NCBI GenBank assembly: GCA_015075445.1
Contig: JABTUJ010000004.1
Span: 1-64,000, forward strand
Length of the DNA stretch: 64,000 bases
Origin: Verrucomicrobiales bacterium
GTDB taxonomy: Bacteria; Verrucomicrobiota; Verrucomicrobiia; Limisphaerales; J093
Direction: 5' to 3'
Below are positions 19,129 to 29,375 of this stretch, in pieces. The first letter of the stretch is position 1, and the number at the start of each line of letters is the position of its first letter. A program made the position numbers and the translations under genes. The notes beneath the pieces are model-generated. The model saw only the letters and a program-made list of their open reading frames with translations, had not been told where the DNA came from and made no database searches.

Positions 19129-21024
19129 CTACTTGGCATTAGCGTCGGAAGCAAAGAGCTCCGGGTAGTGCCGCCGGATAACTGATTGCTCCTCGGAGGT
19201 CAATTCCGTGAGCGGGACGGGCTGGTCTTGCGGACGGGTGCCCTTCTGGTTGATGCGGTTGATGAGGCTCCAGTTGCGGGAGTGTTTGCCGGGCTCGGGG
19301 TCGGCCGGTTCCTTGGCCGGGAGATCGTAGCGGGTGAAGTCAATCACCTTCGGCGTGCCGTTCTCCTTCCAGTTGCTCAGGAGGGCGAGCCGGAAATCCC
19401 GGTTCATGAACCAGCGGATTTCCTGGTCGGCTTCCGAGGCGCGGATGCCGCTGCCGCGATGGACGAAACGATAGTCGAGTTTGTCGTTGTTCTTGAAACG
19501 CGCACGCCAGAGTTCTCCGAACTCTCCTTGGGTGATGAGTTTGGTGTCCGGCCAGCGTTTGCGGATTTCGGTGAGCCAGAGGTGCAGTCCTTCCATGCCG
19601 TTGCGGCCGCCGTAGCCGTAGATCTTGCGGCCCTCGACCAGGCACATCTCCCAGCCGCAGGTCACCCAGGCGAAGCCGTTGCGCGCAAAGCCGTCGTCAA
19701 AATGGGTCGCAGTGGTGGCGAGCATCGCCTCAAGGCCGCGCTCGGTGCCCATGTCGAGCAGCGTCTCGATAGGGCCGACGCCCTGGCGGCTGCGCCAGTG
19801 CTCGCCATTGACCGTGCGCGCGCCGGGAATCCGGGCGCACAGGAAGTCCACGGTCCAGCCGTCGAGGTTGACGCAATCAATGAAGTCGTCCTGGCCGCGG
19901 GCGGGTTTGAGGAAATGTTCACGCGACGGGTAATAGGGATAGCAGATCGAACCTTCGCCGTCGCCGTTATCCACGGCGTATTGGCCCCAGATGTTGCCCT
20001 GGCAGATGTGGATGCCTTCCTTCTCGGCGAGGTAGCGGAGGTTTTCGGCGGCGAGAAATCCGGCGACCACGCTCTTCGGGCGGTAGCCGTCGCCGACGAT
20101 TTCGGAGACCCGCTGGAGACCCTCGTGAAGATCGCGGTTCACCTGTTCGCGGGTGTTGTACATGTTGGCGAAGTAGGCGCCGGGGATGAACGTGATCTCG
20201 TCGCCATACTTCTTGTGATAGGACACGGCGAGACGGCGCAACTCGCGGTAGTCAGGCCGCGCATCATGGAGCGCCTGCCAACTGAACGCCCAAGTGATGC
20301 GCGCGCCCGGCCAAGCCTCAGCGATGGCCTCACGGAAGAGCCGGGCCTCGCGCGGCGAATGGATGCTCGATTCATCGGCGCCCTCGACTTTGTCACGCGC
20401 CACTTCGATCTGGTTGACCCGCACCACCGTGTTGAAGGTGAGGAAGCGGTTGCCGAGTAATTGCAGTCCGACCTCGGACCGTGGGGCCGCCCCGGCTGCC
20501 TTGACTTCCGTCGAAGTGTCTCGAGGCGTGATCACCTGCACCGGCCCGAACAGCCCCGACCTCATCAGCGGCGGGATGTTGGTGTAGACCGGCCGGGTCT
20601 TGCCCATCGGCACGCGGCCGTAACTGCTGTCGGACGTGGGGTCGGTCTGGATCCGGTCGAGGTTGCTGCGCGTGAAACGGCGCGACTCGGGCAGCAGCGA
20701 ATCGGCGTTCAACCGGTTGGCCCACAGATTGGCGACGCGAATCTCCAACTGATTCGCGCCGGCACGGGCGGCCCCGGAAATCTCGATCCGATAGGGCGGC
20801 AGCCACGCCAACCCCAACCGTTTGCCATTGAGCGTGACCTCGGCGATTTCGGCCAGGTCGCCCAGTTGAAGGAACAACCGGTCCTTGTTCGCCAACGAGC
20901 CGGGCAACTCGAACGACTTGCGATAGGTGGCGATGCCCGAGAAGGACCGAATCCCGTCATGGTCGGACTCGGTCCAGCTTTGCGGTTTCTCAAAGCTCGC
21001 CGCGCCTCTTTCTTCCAGCTTCCG
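19129..21024 (-). pseudogene. GH106 C-terminal domain joined in frame to a DUF3863/DUF3864-type protein
   Basis: The frame starts without a proper start codon, continuing the preceding GH106 gene after a frameshift near 21025. Upstream of the first ATG (20907) the same frame reads SFEKPQSWTESDHDGIRSFS, the expected GH106 beta-sandwich; it continues through LFLQLGDLAEIAEVTLNGKR to MRSGLFGPVQVITP, where GH106 proteins normally end. It then runs without stop or signal peptide into LGNRFLTFNTVVRVNQIEV, the N-terminal hallmark of DUF3863 proteins, and on to the DUF3864-like tail (TRPQDQPVPL) ending at 19129. A deletion that removed the GH106 stop and the DUF3863 start and leader is the simplest explanation. 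The DUF3863 part is otherwise complete (about 450 residues); function unknown. Confidence 0.75.
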
Positions 21025-23488
21025 ACTCGACTTGCCATGGCCCGTCGAGAGTCAAGGACGCCGGAGCTTCGGCCGCGGGGAAGGTGTCGCGAGCGAGTGC
21101 GTCGAGTTCTTTGCCGGTGCCTCCGCCCTTGCGGAACACTACAAACACCGACCCGAGGGGACCCAACTCCACGGGCAACTCGGTGTAACCGTCGGCGACC
21201 GTCTTCCAACCGTGGCAAATACTGCGGCGGCCTGAGTCGGGCCACCAGAATTCGGGCGTCTGCCCGTTGTCTTCCGCCGCGACCCGGAAACGACAGGTCA
21301 GTGCTTGCGCCTGCTTGGTCCTGTTGCGGATGAAATAGAATTCGTCATCGCCCGTCTTGCGATGGACGAAATCCAGCGGACCGAGATCCGGCTCGCCGCG
21401 CCCGGCGATTTCAAAATCCGGGCCGACGCCAATTCCCCGGAGCGCCTTCGTGCGATCACTGGCGATCACAAACCGGCCGCGGTCCATGGACCGGACTTGC
21501 ACCGCTGGCCCCCCCGGCTCGTCTGCGCCCCAAAGCGCTTTGACTAACTGCTCCACTTCTTGGTTCTCCTGTTCGGAGCTTCGCCGACCCGGAGCGCGGG
21601 TCGGCCGCTGGTGGCCGATCACCGTTGCCCCGTCAGCCACCAGCGCGCGGATTTTCCTGATGACTTCCAGCGGGATGTGATCCTGCTCCGGCAGCACCAG
21701 CGCGGCATAACTCATCCCATCCGGCAGCACGATCCGGCCCTTCTCGACGCGCATGCGCTGGAGAACCACCTCTGATGAACAGATATCGAAATCGTTCTGC
21801 GGCGCGAGGCCGTCCAACAGCGGCTTTTCCTCCACATTGCACAGCGGCGGGAAGAAATTTGGCGCCTGGTCGCCATAGTAGTAACACACATCGGCCACAA
21901 ACCAGCCCTGGCGGAGCATGTAGGAGCATCGAGCCAGGTAGTCCATCAACCCGCGTGCCATCGGCCACCAGGTCCCCGCCGGATTGATATCCGTGCCGGC
22001 GTGGTAGGCCCAGCCGGGAAGCCCCGCCTCGGGCGGGGAGCTGGCGAATGTATGCAATGAGAAACAATTCAAACCCTCGCACAGGGCACGGTCGGCCAGT
22101 TCCTTGTGATTCAACGGCCCGTCCACCCAGCGCCGCCAGGTGGTAAAGGATTCCGCGTCCACCAGCCGCTTGTCATAGACATGCGCCGCGGCGGCGATTT
22201 CCTTGACCAGGAAAATCCCGCGATGCCGGATCCAAAACTCCCCGCGCGGAATGTCCACGGCGCCGAGCGCCTTGATGCCGTCCACGGGATTGGAATCCCA
22301 GATCGGCGGCCCCGGTCCGCCGGCTTCGGCGATGAGCTTCACGCCGTAGGATTGAAGAATCTCGCGACCCGTCGCGTAGTGCGACTCGATCAACCGGTCG
22401 CTCACGAACTTCGTCCAATCATAGAGAAACCGCTCCTGGGCTTCGGGATCGGCCAATTTCCAACCGGTGAGGAAAGGCAGGAAGGCGATCAGCGGGTAAC
22501 CCACCTGCCGCTGAAACCCATCGGCCATGGATTCCGTCCAGGGCGTGAAGCCGTCGAGTTCCATGCTGTCAAATTCCATCGTCTGGAAGCTGCTTCCCAC
22601 AAACGACTCGCGTCCCAGCTCCTTGAGAATCGTGCCGGCGATGTGGCGGAGATGAAACTCGGTGGCACGCGGGTCGAAGAAATCAATCATGGGGCCGCCG
22701 GAATTCGGACTTGGCACGATCAACTGTTGCCCGTGATTTAAACAGACGAAGCGCAAGATAGCCCAGTCCCCCGCGGGCACCTCCCAACGCAACGTGCCGT
22801 CGGCGCCGCATTTCGTTGACAGGTCAATGACCTGGCTTCCGCTGGCGATGGTCTTGGTCGGATTGTCAGGCACCGCCAGCACCGCCACTTCGCGGAGGTA
22901 GATTGGTTGGCCTTGCGCATCCCGCGGACATTGTTTCGGCAACTCGGGCATGGGCAGTGCAGCGTGAAAGCTGGTTGGCCCCGTCACCGGGGTGGTTGAC
23001 TGATAAAGCCCTTTGCCGGCGTGCTCCGGCTTGATCCAGCTCCCGCCCGCATTCCAACCGCTCGACGCAACCAGGCCGAGTTCCAGCCCCAGCCGGCCGG
23101 CCTCGCGGATCGCATGGACAATCAACCGCGTGGATTCCGGCCCGAGGAACGGAGGCCCGGCCGGCACCCGGTGGTCCGGGTCGGCATACGCGGCCACATC
23201 CCAAATCTCGCCGCCCCGCATCCCCCTTTGTTTCATCGCCTCAAGGTCGCGGGTGATTTGTTCCGCGGTAATCGAGCCGTTGAGCCACGCCCAGAAACAG
23301 CCCGGCCGGGTCTGGAGCGGCGGATCGGCGAAGGCGGCGGGCGAAAGCCGGTCACCGGCCCTGGCTGGTTCCTTCGGTGTCTCGGCGGAGCTGGGCAAGA
23401 GACCCCATTGCAGGCCCAAAGCCACCAGCAGGACGACTGAAATGCTGCAAGATGCCCGGCGATGATCGCTTGGCGGATGATGCTTCAT
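20990..23488 (-). pseudogene. GH106-like alpha-L-rhamnosidase, frameshifted before its C-terminal domain
   Basis: Start at ATG 23488 (MKHHPPSDHR) gives a signal peptide ending LLPSSAE. The catalytic part has CFWAWLNGSITAEQITRDLE, MRGGEIWDV, LGLVASSGWNAGGSW and LIAEAGGPGPP, typical of GH106-related exported glycosidases that cleave terminal alpha-L-rhamnose. About 830 residues are intact. The frame ends at 20990 after ASLTLDGPWQVESEAGR, in the middle of the linker to the C-terminal beta-sandwich, which continues in another frame from about 21024. One extra or two missing bases near 21022-21031 would restore continuity. The missing tail domain is fused to DUF3863. Substrate may be rhamnose or another 6-deoxy sugar in the same glycan as fucose. 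Confidence 0.8.
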
Positions 23489-23584
23489 AGAATGGGAACT
23501 CTTATTGGGGCCGGTTTCGGCCGGTCTTCGTTGGCTCGAAGCTGATACGGTGGTCTGGGTGGGCGCTTTCATGATCCGGCTCGC

Positions 23585-25099
23585 TCACCGGCCCGGGTTA
23601 CCTTCCCACAAGCGGGCAATTAAGGCATACCCGGCCGAGTCCTGGTCCTTCAACTCGCATCGAATGAACGGGTAGTGATCGTTAACCAGGAAATAACTCT
23701 CCATCAACTCGGCAAAGTAATGCCTCTCGCTGACCAAGGCGGGATGCGGCACGTGCTGGCCATCGAATCGCAGCACCGATTTGTATTGGCCGTCTTCTTT
23801 GGCCTGTTCGTAGGCGGCTTGAATCTTTTTGCCCAGCTCGGAATCCTTCTTCGCGGCGTGGCGGTCGTAATAGGCCAACGCCAACTCATGAAGCACATCG
23901 GACTGCTGGAGCAACGCCCATTTCAACATGCTCTGCGGGTCGCGAATCTCCACGGCCCCAAACTTATCAGGATTCGCTCTCTCACCGGTCAACTGCCCAC
24001 TGCTGCTGCAATACCGGATGTACGGTCCCACCTGGCCGATCTCCAGCCAGATCGGCACCTCGTGCAACTGCTTGCGGCCTGGCTCAGCAATGAAGTGATC
24101 GATCATGTGCAGTTTGTAGCGCAGCAGCGTCAGCATGTTTGCACAGAGCCCCGGCTGATCCACCAACTGCGGGCTGACGTAGACGCACCAAACATTCATG
24201 TCGCGCTTGTCGTATCGGGCGGTGGGGGTGTATTCCGCCGCGGTCGAGGAATCGCGGGCTCGCTCCGGGCGGTCAGTAGCCTGCCGCACCTGCTGCTGGT
24301 AGGCCGCCAAGTCCTTCTCCAGCTTCACCGTCTGCTCAGGGTCCACGCCCCAATACCGTTCCACGAACTGGACCATCCGCGGATCATGTTCTCGCAGCTC
24401 CGCCCGGACGAACGGATAGATGTCGTTCACCGCAAAATAGGCTTCCGTGCTTTCGGCCCAGTATTCCATGCGATTGGCGCGGGCGTAATGGGAACCGGTA
24501 CGGCCGTCCCATATCTTGACCTTCTCGTACGTCCCCACTTTCATCATGCGATCGTAGTTGGCGTGGCTTTCCTTGTTGCCGTAGTCACGGCCCTTGCCGA
24601 TGAAGTGATAGTCATACCCGTGCGCCAATTCGTGAAATACGACAAAGGGGTGGCGATAGGAGTCCCCCACGTGCGTCTTGACGCTGAGCGACATGAACGA
24701 TTGTGGGTCCCTTGGAATCGTGTAGCCGCGGTCGACTAGCCAAGATCGATCAGGGTGATACGACAGGTCCACCTTCTCCTGGTACTCGATCCAGATGGCG
24801 TTGTTTTCCTGCATGTTGCGCACCGCCAAGGCCGGGGCGGCAAGCTTGATCTGGTACAGTTCCCACCCCAAGTGCTCCAACGTTTTGGCCGTCTGTTCGG
24901 GGTATTGCCTGGGCACGTCGCGATGGATGTAAAGCGTCCAGCCTTCCAGATTGCGGACCTCAAAGCGGTCTTCAGTGCTGGGCTGCTTGGCAGCTCTTCC
25001 GGCCGGGGCATCCTGGGCTTCGGCGTGCGAGCCCAGCAGGGAGGCGATCAGGCATAGAACTGATGTTCTTGCGTTCAGGGTTGTGTGTCTGAGGATCAT
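23585..25099 (-). CDS. Exported zinc-metallopeptidase-like protein with tandem, half-degenerate domains
   Basis: Start at ATG 25099 (504 residues) with a signal peptide (MILRHTTLNARTSVLCLIAS, cleaved near HAEAQ). Domain 1 has VVFHELAHGYDYH near residue 154-165 (HExxH) and MEYWAESTEAYFAVNDIYPF near 211-230, whose Glu is the likely third zinc ligand. Domain 2 repeats the fold: DVLHELALAYYDR near 401-413 and YFAELMESYFLVNDHYPF near 455-472. The second His of HExxH is Leu in domain 2, so that half cannot bind zinc in the usual way. Domain 1 looks active, domain 2 a non-catalytic copy. Family is not named with certainty. It follows the DUF3863 remnant by 26 bp. Confidence 0.75.
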   Translation of the reverse strand: MILRHTTLNARTSVLCLIASLLGSHAEAQDAPAGRAAKQPSTEDRFEVRNLEGWTLYIHRDVPRQYPEQTAKTLEHLGWELYQIKLAAPALAVRNMQENNAIWIEYQEKVDLSYHPDRSWLVDRGYTIPRDPQSFMSLSVKTHVGDSYRHPFVVFHELAHGYDYHFIGKGRDYGNKESHANYDRMMKVGTYEKVKIWDGRTGSHYARANRMEYWAESTEAYFAVNDIYPFVRAELREHDPRMVQFVERYWGVDPEQTVKLEKDLAAYQQQVRQATDRPERARDSSTAAEYTPTARYDKRDMNVWCVYVSPQLVDQPGLCANMLTLLRYKLHMIDHFIAEPGRKQLHEVPIWLEIGQVGPYIRYCSSSGQLTGERANPDKFGAVEIRDPQSMLKWALLQQSDVLHELALAYYDRHAAKKDSELGKKIQAAYEQAKEDGQYKSVLRFDGQHVPHPALVSERHYFAELMESYFLVNDHYPFIRCELKDQDSAGYALIARLWEGNPGR

Positions 25100-25125
25100 A
25101 TCAGGTTGCAAGGGTATCGTTTCGT

Positions 25126-25239
25126 TCAAGCGCCCAGCTCGGGAAGGACCGACCGGATCAGGGCACGGTCGTCTTCGGGCAAGGCCGCCAAGGGGCCAGG
25201 TTGGTCTTGCGGACGGGTCTGCTTTTGATGGATGCGCAT
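25126..25239 (-). pseudogene. C-terminal remnant of a second DUF3863/DUF3864-type gene
   Basis: A 37-codon frame from ATG 25239 to TGA 25126 reads MRIHQKQTRPQDQPGPLA then a tail ending RSVLPELGA. It aligns with the last 35 residues of the DUF3863 protein at 19129 (RINQKGTRPQDQPVPL and RRHYPELF). Nothing else of that protein is present: the sequence starts 10 bp after the GH29 stop. It is a leftover from a deletion that removed over 400 codons, or of a duplicated segment. Confidence 0.7.
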
Positions 25240-25249
25240 TATCCGTCTT

Positions 25250-26716
25250 TCATTCTGCCTTGAAGTCGACCCGATACACGAAGGCATAACGACATGGCTT
25301 CTCGCGCGGCACCGACAGAGTCAGGCTATCCTCAGTCTGATGCCATCTGACCGCTTCCGAGGACCCCAACAGCCGCACCGCCGCAACCGTTTTGCCGTCC
25401 GTCCCCCGCTTACCCAGCGCTTTGACAGACAGTTCGCTTTTCGGCCAGGCCAGGCAAATGGCATAAACCGAGTTCCCCTTTGCGGTGAACCGAACGTTCA
25501 CCGTGGCTGCAGCTCTTGCGTCTGGAGAATTGGCGGTTGTGGCGCCTGACCGCGCGGGCTCGTGAACACTTTTCCAAACTGAACTTCCGTAGATGGCTTC
25601 TCCGTTCACCTTCATCCACGCTCCCACTTCCATCAACCGGTCAACGCACGCCTGCGGAATGACGCCCTCGGCAGTGGGGCCGACATTGAGCAGGCAATTG
25701 CCGCCCTTGCTGACGATTTCAACCAGACGGGACACGACCTCATGCGCGTCCACCCAGTTGTGATCGTTCTGATTGTAGCCGAAGCTGGAGTTCATCGAAC
25801 CGGGATTTTCCCATTCGAATCCCGGAGCCCTGTCCAGAATCTCGTTGTCCCCGGAGGTGATGTAGTCGCAATACGGCGGCGGGATTCGTGCCGGAAAGCG
25901 GCAGCCCTGGATCCGGCTGTTCACCACGCACCCCGGCCGCAACTTCCGGATGGCCTGGTATAGGTCCTCAACCTGCACATCGCTCTTCATGGCGATCGCA
26001 TCAAACCAGAGAAGATCCGCACGGTAATTGGTGAGAAGTTCTTCGACCTGGGGCTTCGCGCAGGTAGCGACGTAGCGGTCGAAATCCGCCTTCGTGGAAT
26101 CGGGGTAATCCCAGACGTTGTTTTGCCGGTAGTTGTTTCCCGGGCCCTGGGGTCGATAGCAGTCCCGGTCGATGGAATAGTAGCATCCAAAGCGCAGGCC
26201 CGCGTCACGGCAGGCATCCAGCAACTCTGGGGTTACATCCCGCCTGAACGGCGTCGTGTCCACAATGTTGTAAGGCGTCAACCGGGACTTAAACATGCTG
26301 AAGCCTTCGTGATGTTTGGTGGTGAGCACCATGTATCTCATTCCGGCTTGTTGCTCGATGGCGACCCACGCCCTGGCGTCGAATTTCGTCGGGTTAAACT
26401 CTTTTGCCAACAACTCATACTCTTTAACCGGAATCTTCTCGCCGAACATGATCCATTCCGAATATCCCGTCGGATACGCTTTTCCCTTCCACACTCCAGC
26501 CGGGACCGAATACAGCCCCCAATGGATGAACATGCCGAACTTGGCCTCGCGCCACCAGGCAATGCGCGTCGCGTGTTCTTCGGGTGATTCGACCGGCTTT
26601 GCCCGTGCCGGATTGTCGCCCATGGGTTGCGACGAATGATCAGCCTGCGCCGCTAACAACGGCGGCGGCATCAGGATGGTGAGACCGACGACTGCGGCGG
26701 CAAGATGGGCTTTCAT
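25250..26716 (-). CDS. GH29 alpha-L-fucosidase, exported
   Basis: Start at ATG 26716 gives a signal peptide ending PLLAAQ; 488 residues, the usual GH29 length. Landmarks are KFGMFIHWGLYSVPAGVW (60-76), MVLTTKHHEGFSMF (129-142) and DLLWFDAI near 235-241, where Asp239 is the expected catalytic nucleophile after the GH29 LLWFD strand. The C-terminal beta-sandwich begins near residue 380. It hydrolyses terminal alpha-L-fucose by a retaining mechanism and is the strongest marker for fucose as a target of this locus. A DUF3863 remnant follows immediately and a truncated oxidoreductase gene precedes it. Confidence 0.93.
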   Translation of the reverse strand: MKAHLAAAVVGLTILMPPPLLAAQADHSSQPMGDNPARAKPVESPEEHATRIAWWREAKFGMFIHWGLYSVPAGVWKGKAYPTGYSEWIMFGEKIPVKEYELLAKEFNPTKFDARAWVAIEQQAGMRYMVLTTKHHEGFSMFKSRLTPYNIVDTTPFRRDVTPELLDACRDAGLRFGCYYSIDRDCYRPQGPGNNYRQNNVWDYPDSTKADFDRYVATCAKPQVEELLTNYRADLLWFDAIAMKSDVQVEDLYQAIRKLRPGCVVNSRIQGCRFPARIPPPYCDYITSGDNEILDRAPGFEWENPGSMNSSFGYNQNDHNWVDAHEVVSRLVEIVSKGGNCLLNVGPTAEGVIPQACVDRLMEVGAWMKVNGEAIYGSSVWKSVHEPARSGATTANSPDARAAATVNVRFTAKGNSVYAICLAWPKSELSVKALGKRGTDGKTVAAVRLLGSSEAVRWHQTEDSLTLSVPREKPCRYAFVYRVDFKAE

Positions 26717-26732
26717 ATTAGATGTCAACGTT

Positions 26733-27224
26733 TCATAGTTGTGTGTTTGAGCGACATATCATGTCCTTAACCACCTTGTAGCGCTCCTTGGCATTCACCA
26801 ATGTCGTGGCCTGCCAGATGTTGTGCGTCAGCGGTGTCTGGGTGTAAACGCGGATGCCACGCTCCATGGCCACCAGCGTGGCTGCGACGTCGGTGTGATC
26901 GGGCGTGGAGACGACGACCGCGTCAATCTCCTTGTGCAGCTCGTCAAGCATCACGCCAGAATCTTCGAAGAAGGGCTGGGTGGTCTTCCCCTTCCTCATG
27001 CTTTCCGCACATTGATCACGGTCCACATCGCACAAGGCTACAAGGTTCTCTTCGCTGCACCCCTGCTCGTAGGGTTGTTGGGCGATCCAGCCGCCGGAGC
27101 CGATGAAGGCGATGCTCAGTGTGTTGTTCGCGGACCGAACGGGCAGGCCGATGGCGAACCGCGGAATGGCCATGCTGGCGGGAATTCCGGTCACGGCGGT
27201 GACACATGTACTGCGTTTCATCAA
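26733..27224 (-). pseudogene. C-terminally truncated Gfo/Idh/MocA oxidoreductase
   Basis: 163 codons from ATG 27224. Residues 38-145 are nearly identical to the intact enzyme at 17709-19100: SIAFIGSGGWIAQQPYEQGC, DVDRDQCAESM, VVVSTPDHTDVAATL, YTQTPLTHNIWQA and KERYKVV. After KVVKDM the match stops and the frame ends at 26733, just 16 bp before the GH29 start. The substrate domain (about 300 residues) is gone. The leader has lost its twin-arginine motif (MKRSTCVTAVTG) and the PDHTHF His is changed to Asp. This is a duplicated gene later cut by deletion. Confidence 0.85.
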
Positions 27225-27239
27225 GGGCGTTGGGCGAGT

Positions 27240-29312
27240 TCAGTGCGGACCGGGTGGCAGGTGTACGATAAGATATCGCGCCATGAGCATGCGCACATGG
27301 ACGACCGTGCCCGGGCCCTCGCGGAGCCCATGGTCGCGATTGGGATAGGCCATGTAGTCGAACCGCTTGCCCAGCTCGATGAGCCGGTCCACCAAGCCTT
27401 CGACAATCTGCAGATGCGTGTTGTTCTCACCGGTGCCGTGAATGATTAGCAATGTGCCCTGCAAGCCCTCAGCATAATGGATCGGCGCTGCGCGGCGGTA
27501 GCCATCCGGGTTTGTCTCCGGCGTCTGCATGTAAATCTCCTGAAACCAGGCGTTGTAGAGATGGGGCTGCGGTTTGGGCACCACGGCAATGCCGACCTGA
27601 TAGACGTCCGGCTTGCGAAACATCGCGTTCAGCGTGTTCGAGCCGCCGCCGCTCCAGCCCCAAATCCCAACCCGTGACGCATCCACATAGGACCGGGTGC
27701 GGGCCAATTCCTTCAGCGCCGCCGCCTGTTCCTCCGTCGAGAGCGGGCCGAGGCTGCCAAAAATCGCCCGCCGCCACGCGGCTCCTTTGGGCGCCGGCGT
27801 GCCGCGGTTGTCAATGGACAGCACCAGATAACCGAGGTCGGCGATCACGCGATGGTAGTCGGCCTGCACTTTCCCCCAGGCGTCAAGCACGGTCTGGGCG
27901 TGTGGTTCTCCATACACATAGACCAGCACGGGGTATTTCTTTGAGGGATCGAATCCCGGCGGTTTAATCATCCAAGCGTCCAAGACCACGCCACCGCCGA
28001 TGGAGAGCTGGAAGAACTCCGTGGGCTGCGAGATTAATGGCTTCATCTTCTTGCGTAGCGCCTCGTTGTCTTCAAGCACGCGCACGACCTTGTGATCGGA
28101 CAGTTGGACCAGTTCCGTGATGGGAGGCTCGTCAAACGTCGAGTAAATGTGAAAGGCCCACTTGGCATCCGGGGAGAAATCATAATCATGCGTGCCCGGC
28201 TGGTTCTTGGGTGTGACCGGTTCGGGCGTGCCGGCTCCATCGAGACCGACGCGGTATAGGTATTTCTGGGTCGCGTTGTCGGGCGACGCGTAGAAATAGA
28301 ACCAGCCTCCGGTCTCATCCACCACCGAGCGCTCGATGATGTCGAACTCTCCGGGCGTCAGGAGGGCGAGTTGCTTGCCATCGCGCGAATAGACATAGGC
28401 GTGCCGCCAGCCGTCTTTCTCCGACAGGACGATAAACGCTTGGCCGTCGCGAATCCAGGTCCACCCGGCGTTGAGGGCGTAGCTCCCATCTACCCAAGCG
28501 CGATCGGTCTCGTGGAAGATACGCCGGAGCGCACCCGTCCGGGTGTCGGCGAGGAGAAACTCCCGCTCGTTGCGGAAGCGGCTCAACTTCTCGATCAGGA
28601 GTTCATGCGAGTTTTCGGCCCAGCCGATCTCCCCCAAATAGAAACCTTCCGCCGGCATGGGAATGGGAAGCCAGCGGGTCTCCTTTCCCTGGTCATCCAC
28701 CACCCCCACGCGCAGGGTCGCGATGGTTCCCCCCACCCGGGCAAAACGGACTTGCCTGACTTCGGGATACGAAGGATCCCCCGGAACCAACTCCGACCTG
28801 AGTCTCACCTCGGATTCGTCCGATTGCACAAAAGCGATCCATTTGCCGTCGGGACTCCAGACGGCGCCATGGTTCGACACCGGGCCATCGGGGGCGCTCT
28901 GGGTCAGTGGAATCTTGAGGGCACCGCCCAGATCACGCACGTAGAGATTCCCCTGCTCGGAGAACGCGATGCGCTGGCCATCCGGGGAGAGGCTTCCGGA
29001 TCTCAAGGTGTTCTCCTGCGGAGAGGCATCCAGCACCGTGCGTTCGCCGCTGACCGCGTCATAACGCGCCCGCACCTGCCCTTTTGTATCCGGCGCCGAC
29101 TCCAACACCGTGTAGCCCGAACTGTCTGGAAGCCAGTCGGCCTGCACGCGCTTGGCGCGAAACTCGTCCGTTTCGTAGATGGCGCGCAATCGCGACTCCG
29201 CTTGTTTGAGCAGCGCCTCACCGGCAGGCTGAGTGCGGACATCCGGGAGGGCAAGGGCAGCGGCGACAATCGCCAGAAGGCATCCGAAACGCCTATATCT
29301 TCTGTTGCTCAT
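27240..29312 (-). CDS. S9B (DPP IV-type) exported prolyl peptidase with Asp-to-Glu change in the triad
   Basis: Start at ATG 29312 (MSNRRYRRFG), preceded by GAAGAA, followed by a signal peptide; an in-frame ATG lies at 29330. The N-terminal beta-propeller has LSPDGQRIAFSEQGNLYVRD and WSPDGKWIAF blades. The alpha/beta hydrolase part has VGIWGWSGGGSNTLNA (nucleophile Ser in GWSGGG), IIHGTGENNTH and YPNRDHGL (His). In DPP IV the fourth motif is GTADDNVH with the first Asp catalytic; here it is Glu. Members remove N-terminal dipeptides. The short acid may be a tolerated variant in this clade. It is 15 bp upstream of the truncated oxidoreductase. Confidence 0.88.
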   Translation of the reverse strand: MSNRRYRRFGCLLAIVAAALALPDVRTQPAGEALLKQAESRLRAIYETDEFRAKRVQADWLPDSSGYTVLESAPDTKGQVRARYDAVSGERTVLDASPQENTLRSGSLSPDGQRIAFSEQGNLYVRDLGGALKIPLTQSAPDGPVSNHGAVWSPDGKWIAFVQSDESEVRLRSELVPGDPSYPEVRQVRFARVGGTIATLRVGVVDDQGKETRWLPIPMPAEGFYLGEIGWAENSHELLIEKLSRFRNEREFLLADTRTGALRRIFHETDRAWVDGSYALNAGWTWIRDGQAFIVLSEKDGWRHAYVYSRDGKQLALLTPGEFDIIERSVVDETGGWFYFYASPDNATQKYLYRVGLDGAGTPEPVTPKNQPGTHDYDFSPDAKWAFHIYSTFDEPPITELVQLSDHKVVRVLEDNEALRKKMKPLISQPTEFFQLSIGGGVVLDAWMIKPPGFDPSKKYPVLVYVYGEPHAQTVLDAWGKVQADYHRVIADLGYLVLSIDNRGTPAPKGAAWRRAIFGSLGPLSTEEQAAALKELARTRSYVDASRVGIWGWSGGGSNTLNAMFRKPDVYQVGIAVVPKPQPHLYNAWFQEIYMQTPETNPDGYRRAAPIHYAEGLQGTLLIIHGTGENNTHLQIVEGLVDRLIELGKRFDYMAYPNRDHGLREGPGTVVHVRMLMARYLIVHLPPGPH

Positions 29313-29375
29313 GGGTTCTTCGTTTTCCATTGAAGTGGAGGCTTGGCGCTGGTGGTCCTCAAAAGAGGGGCTTGG

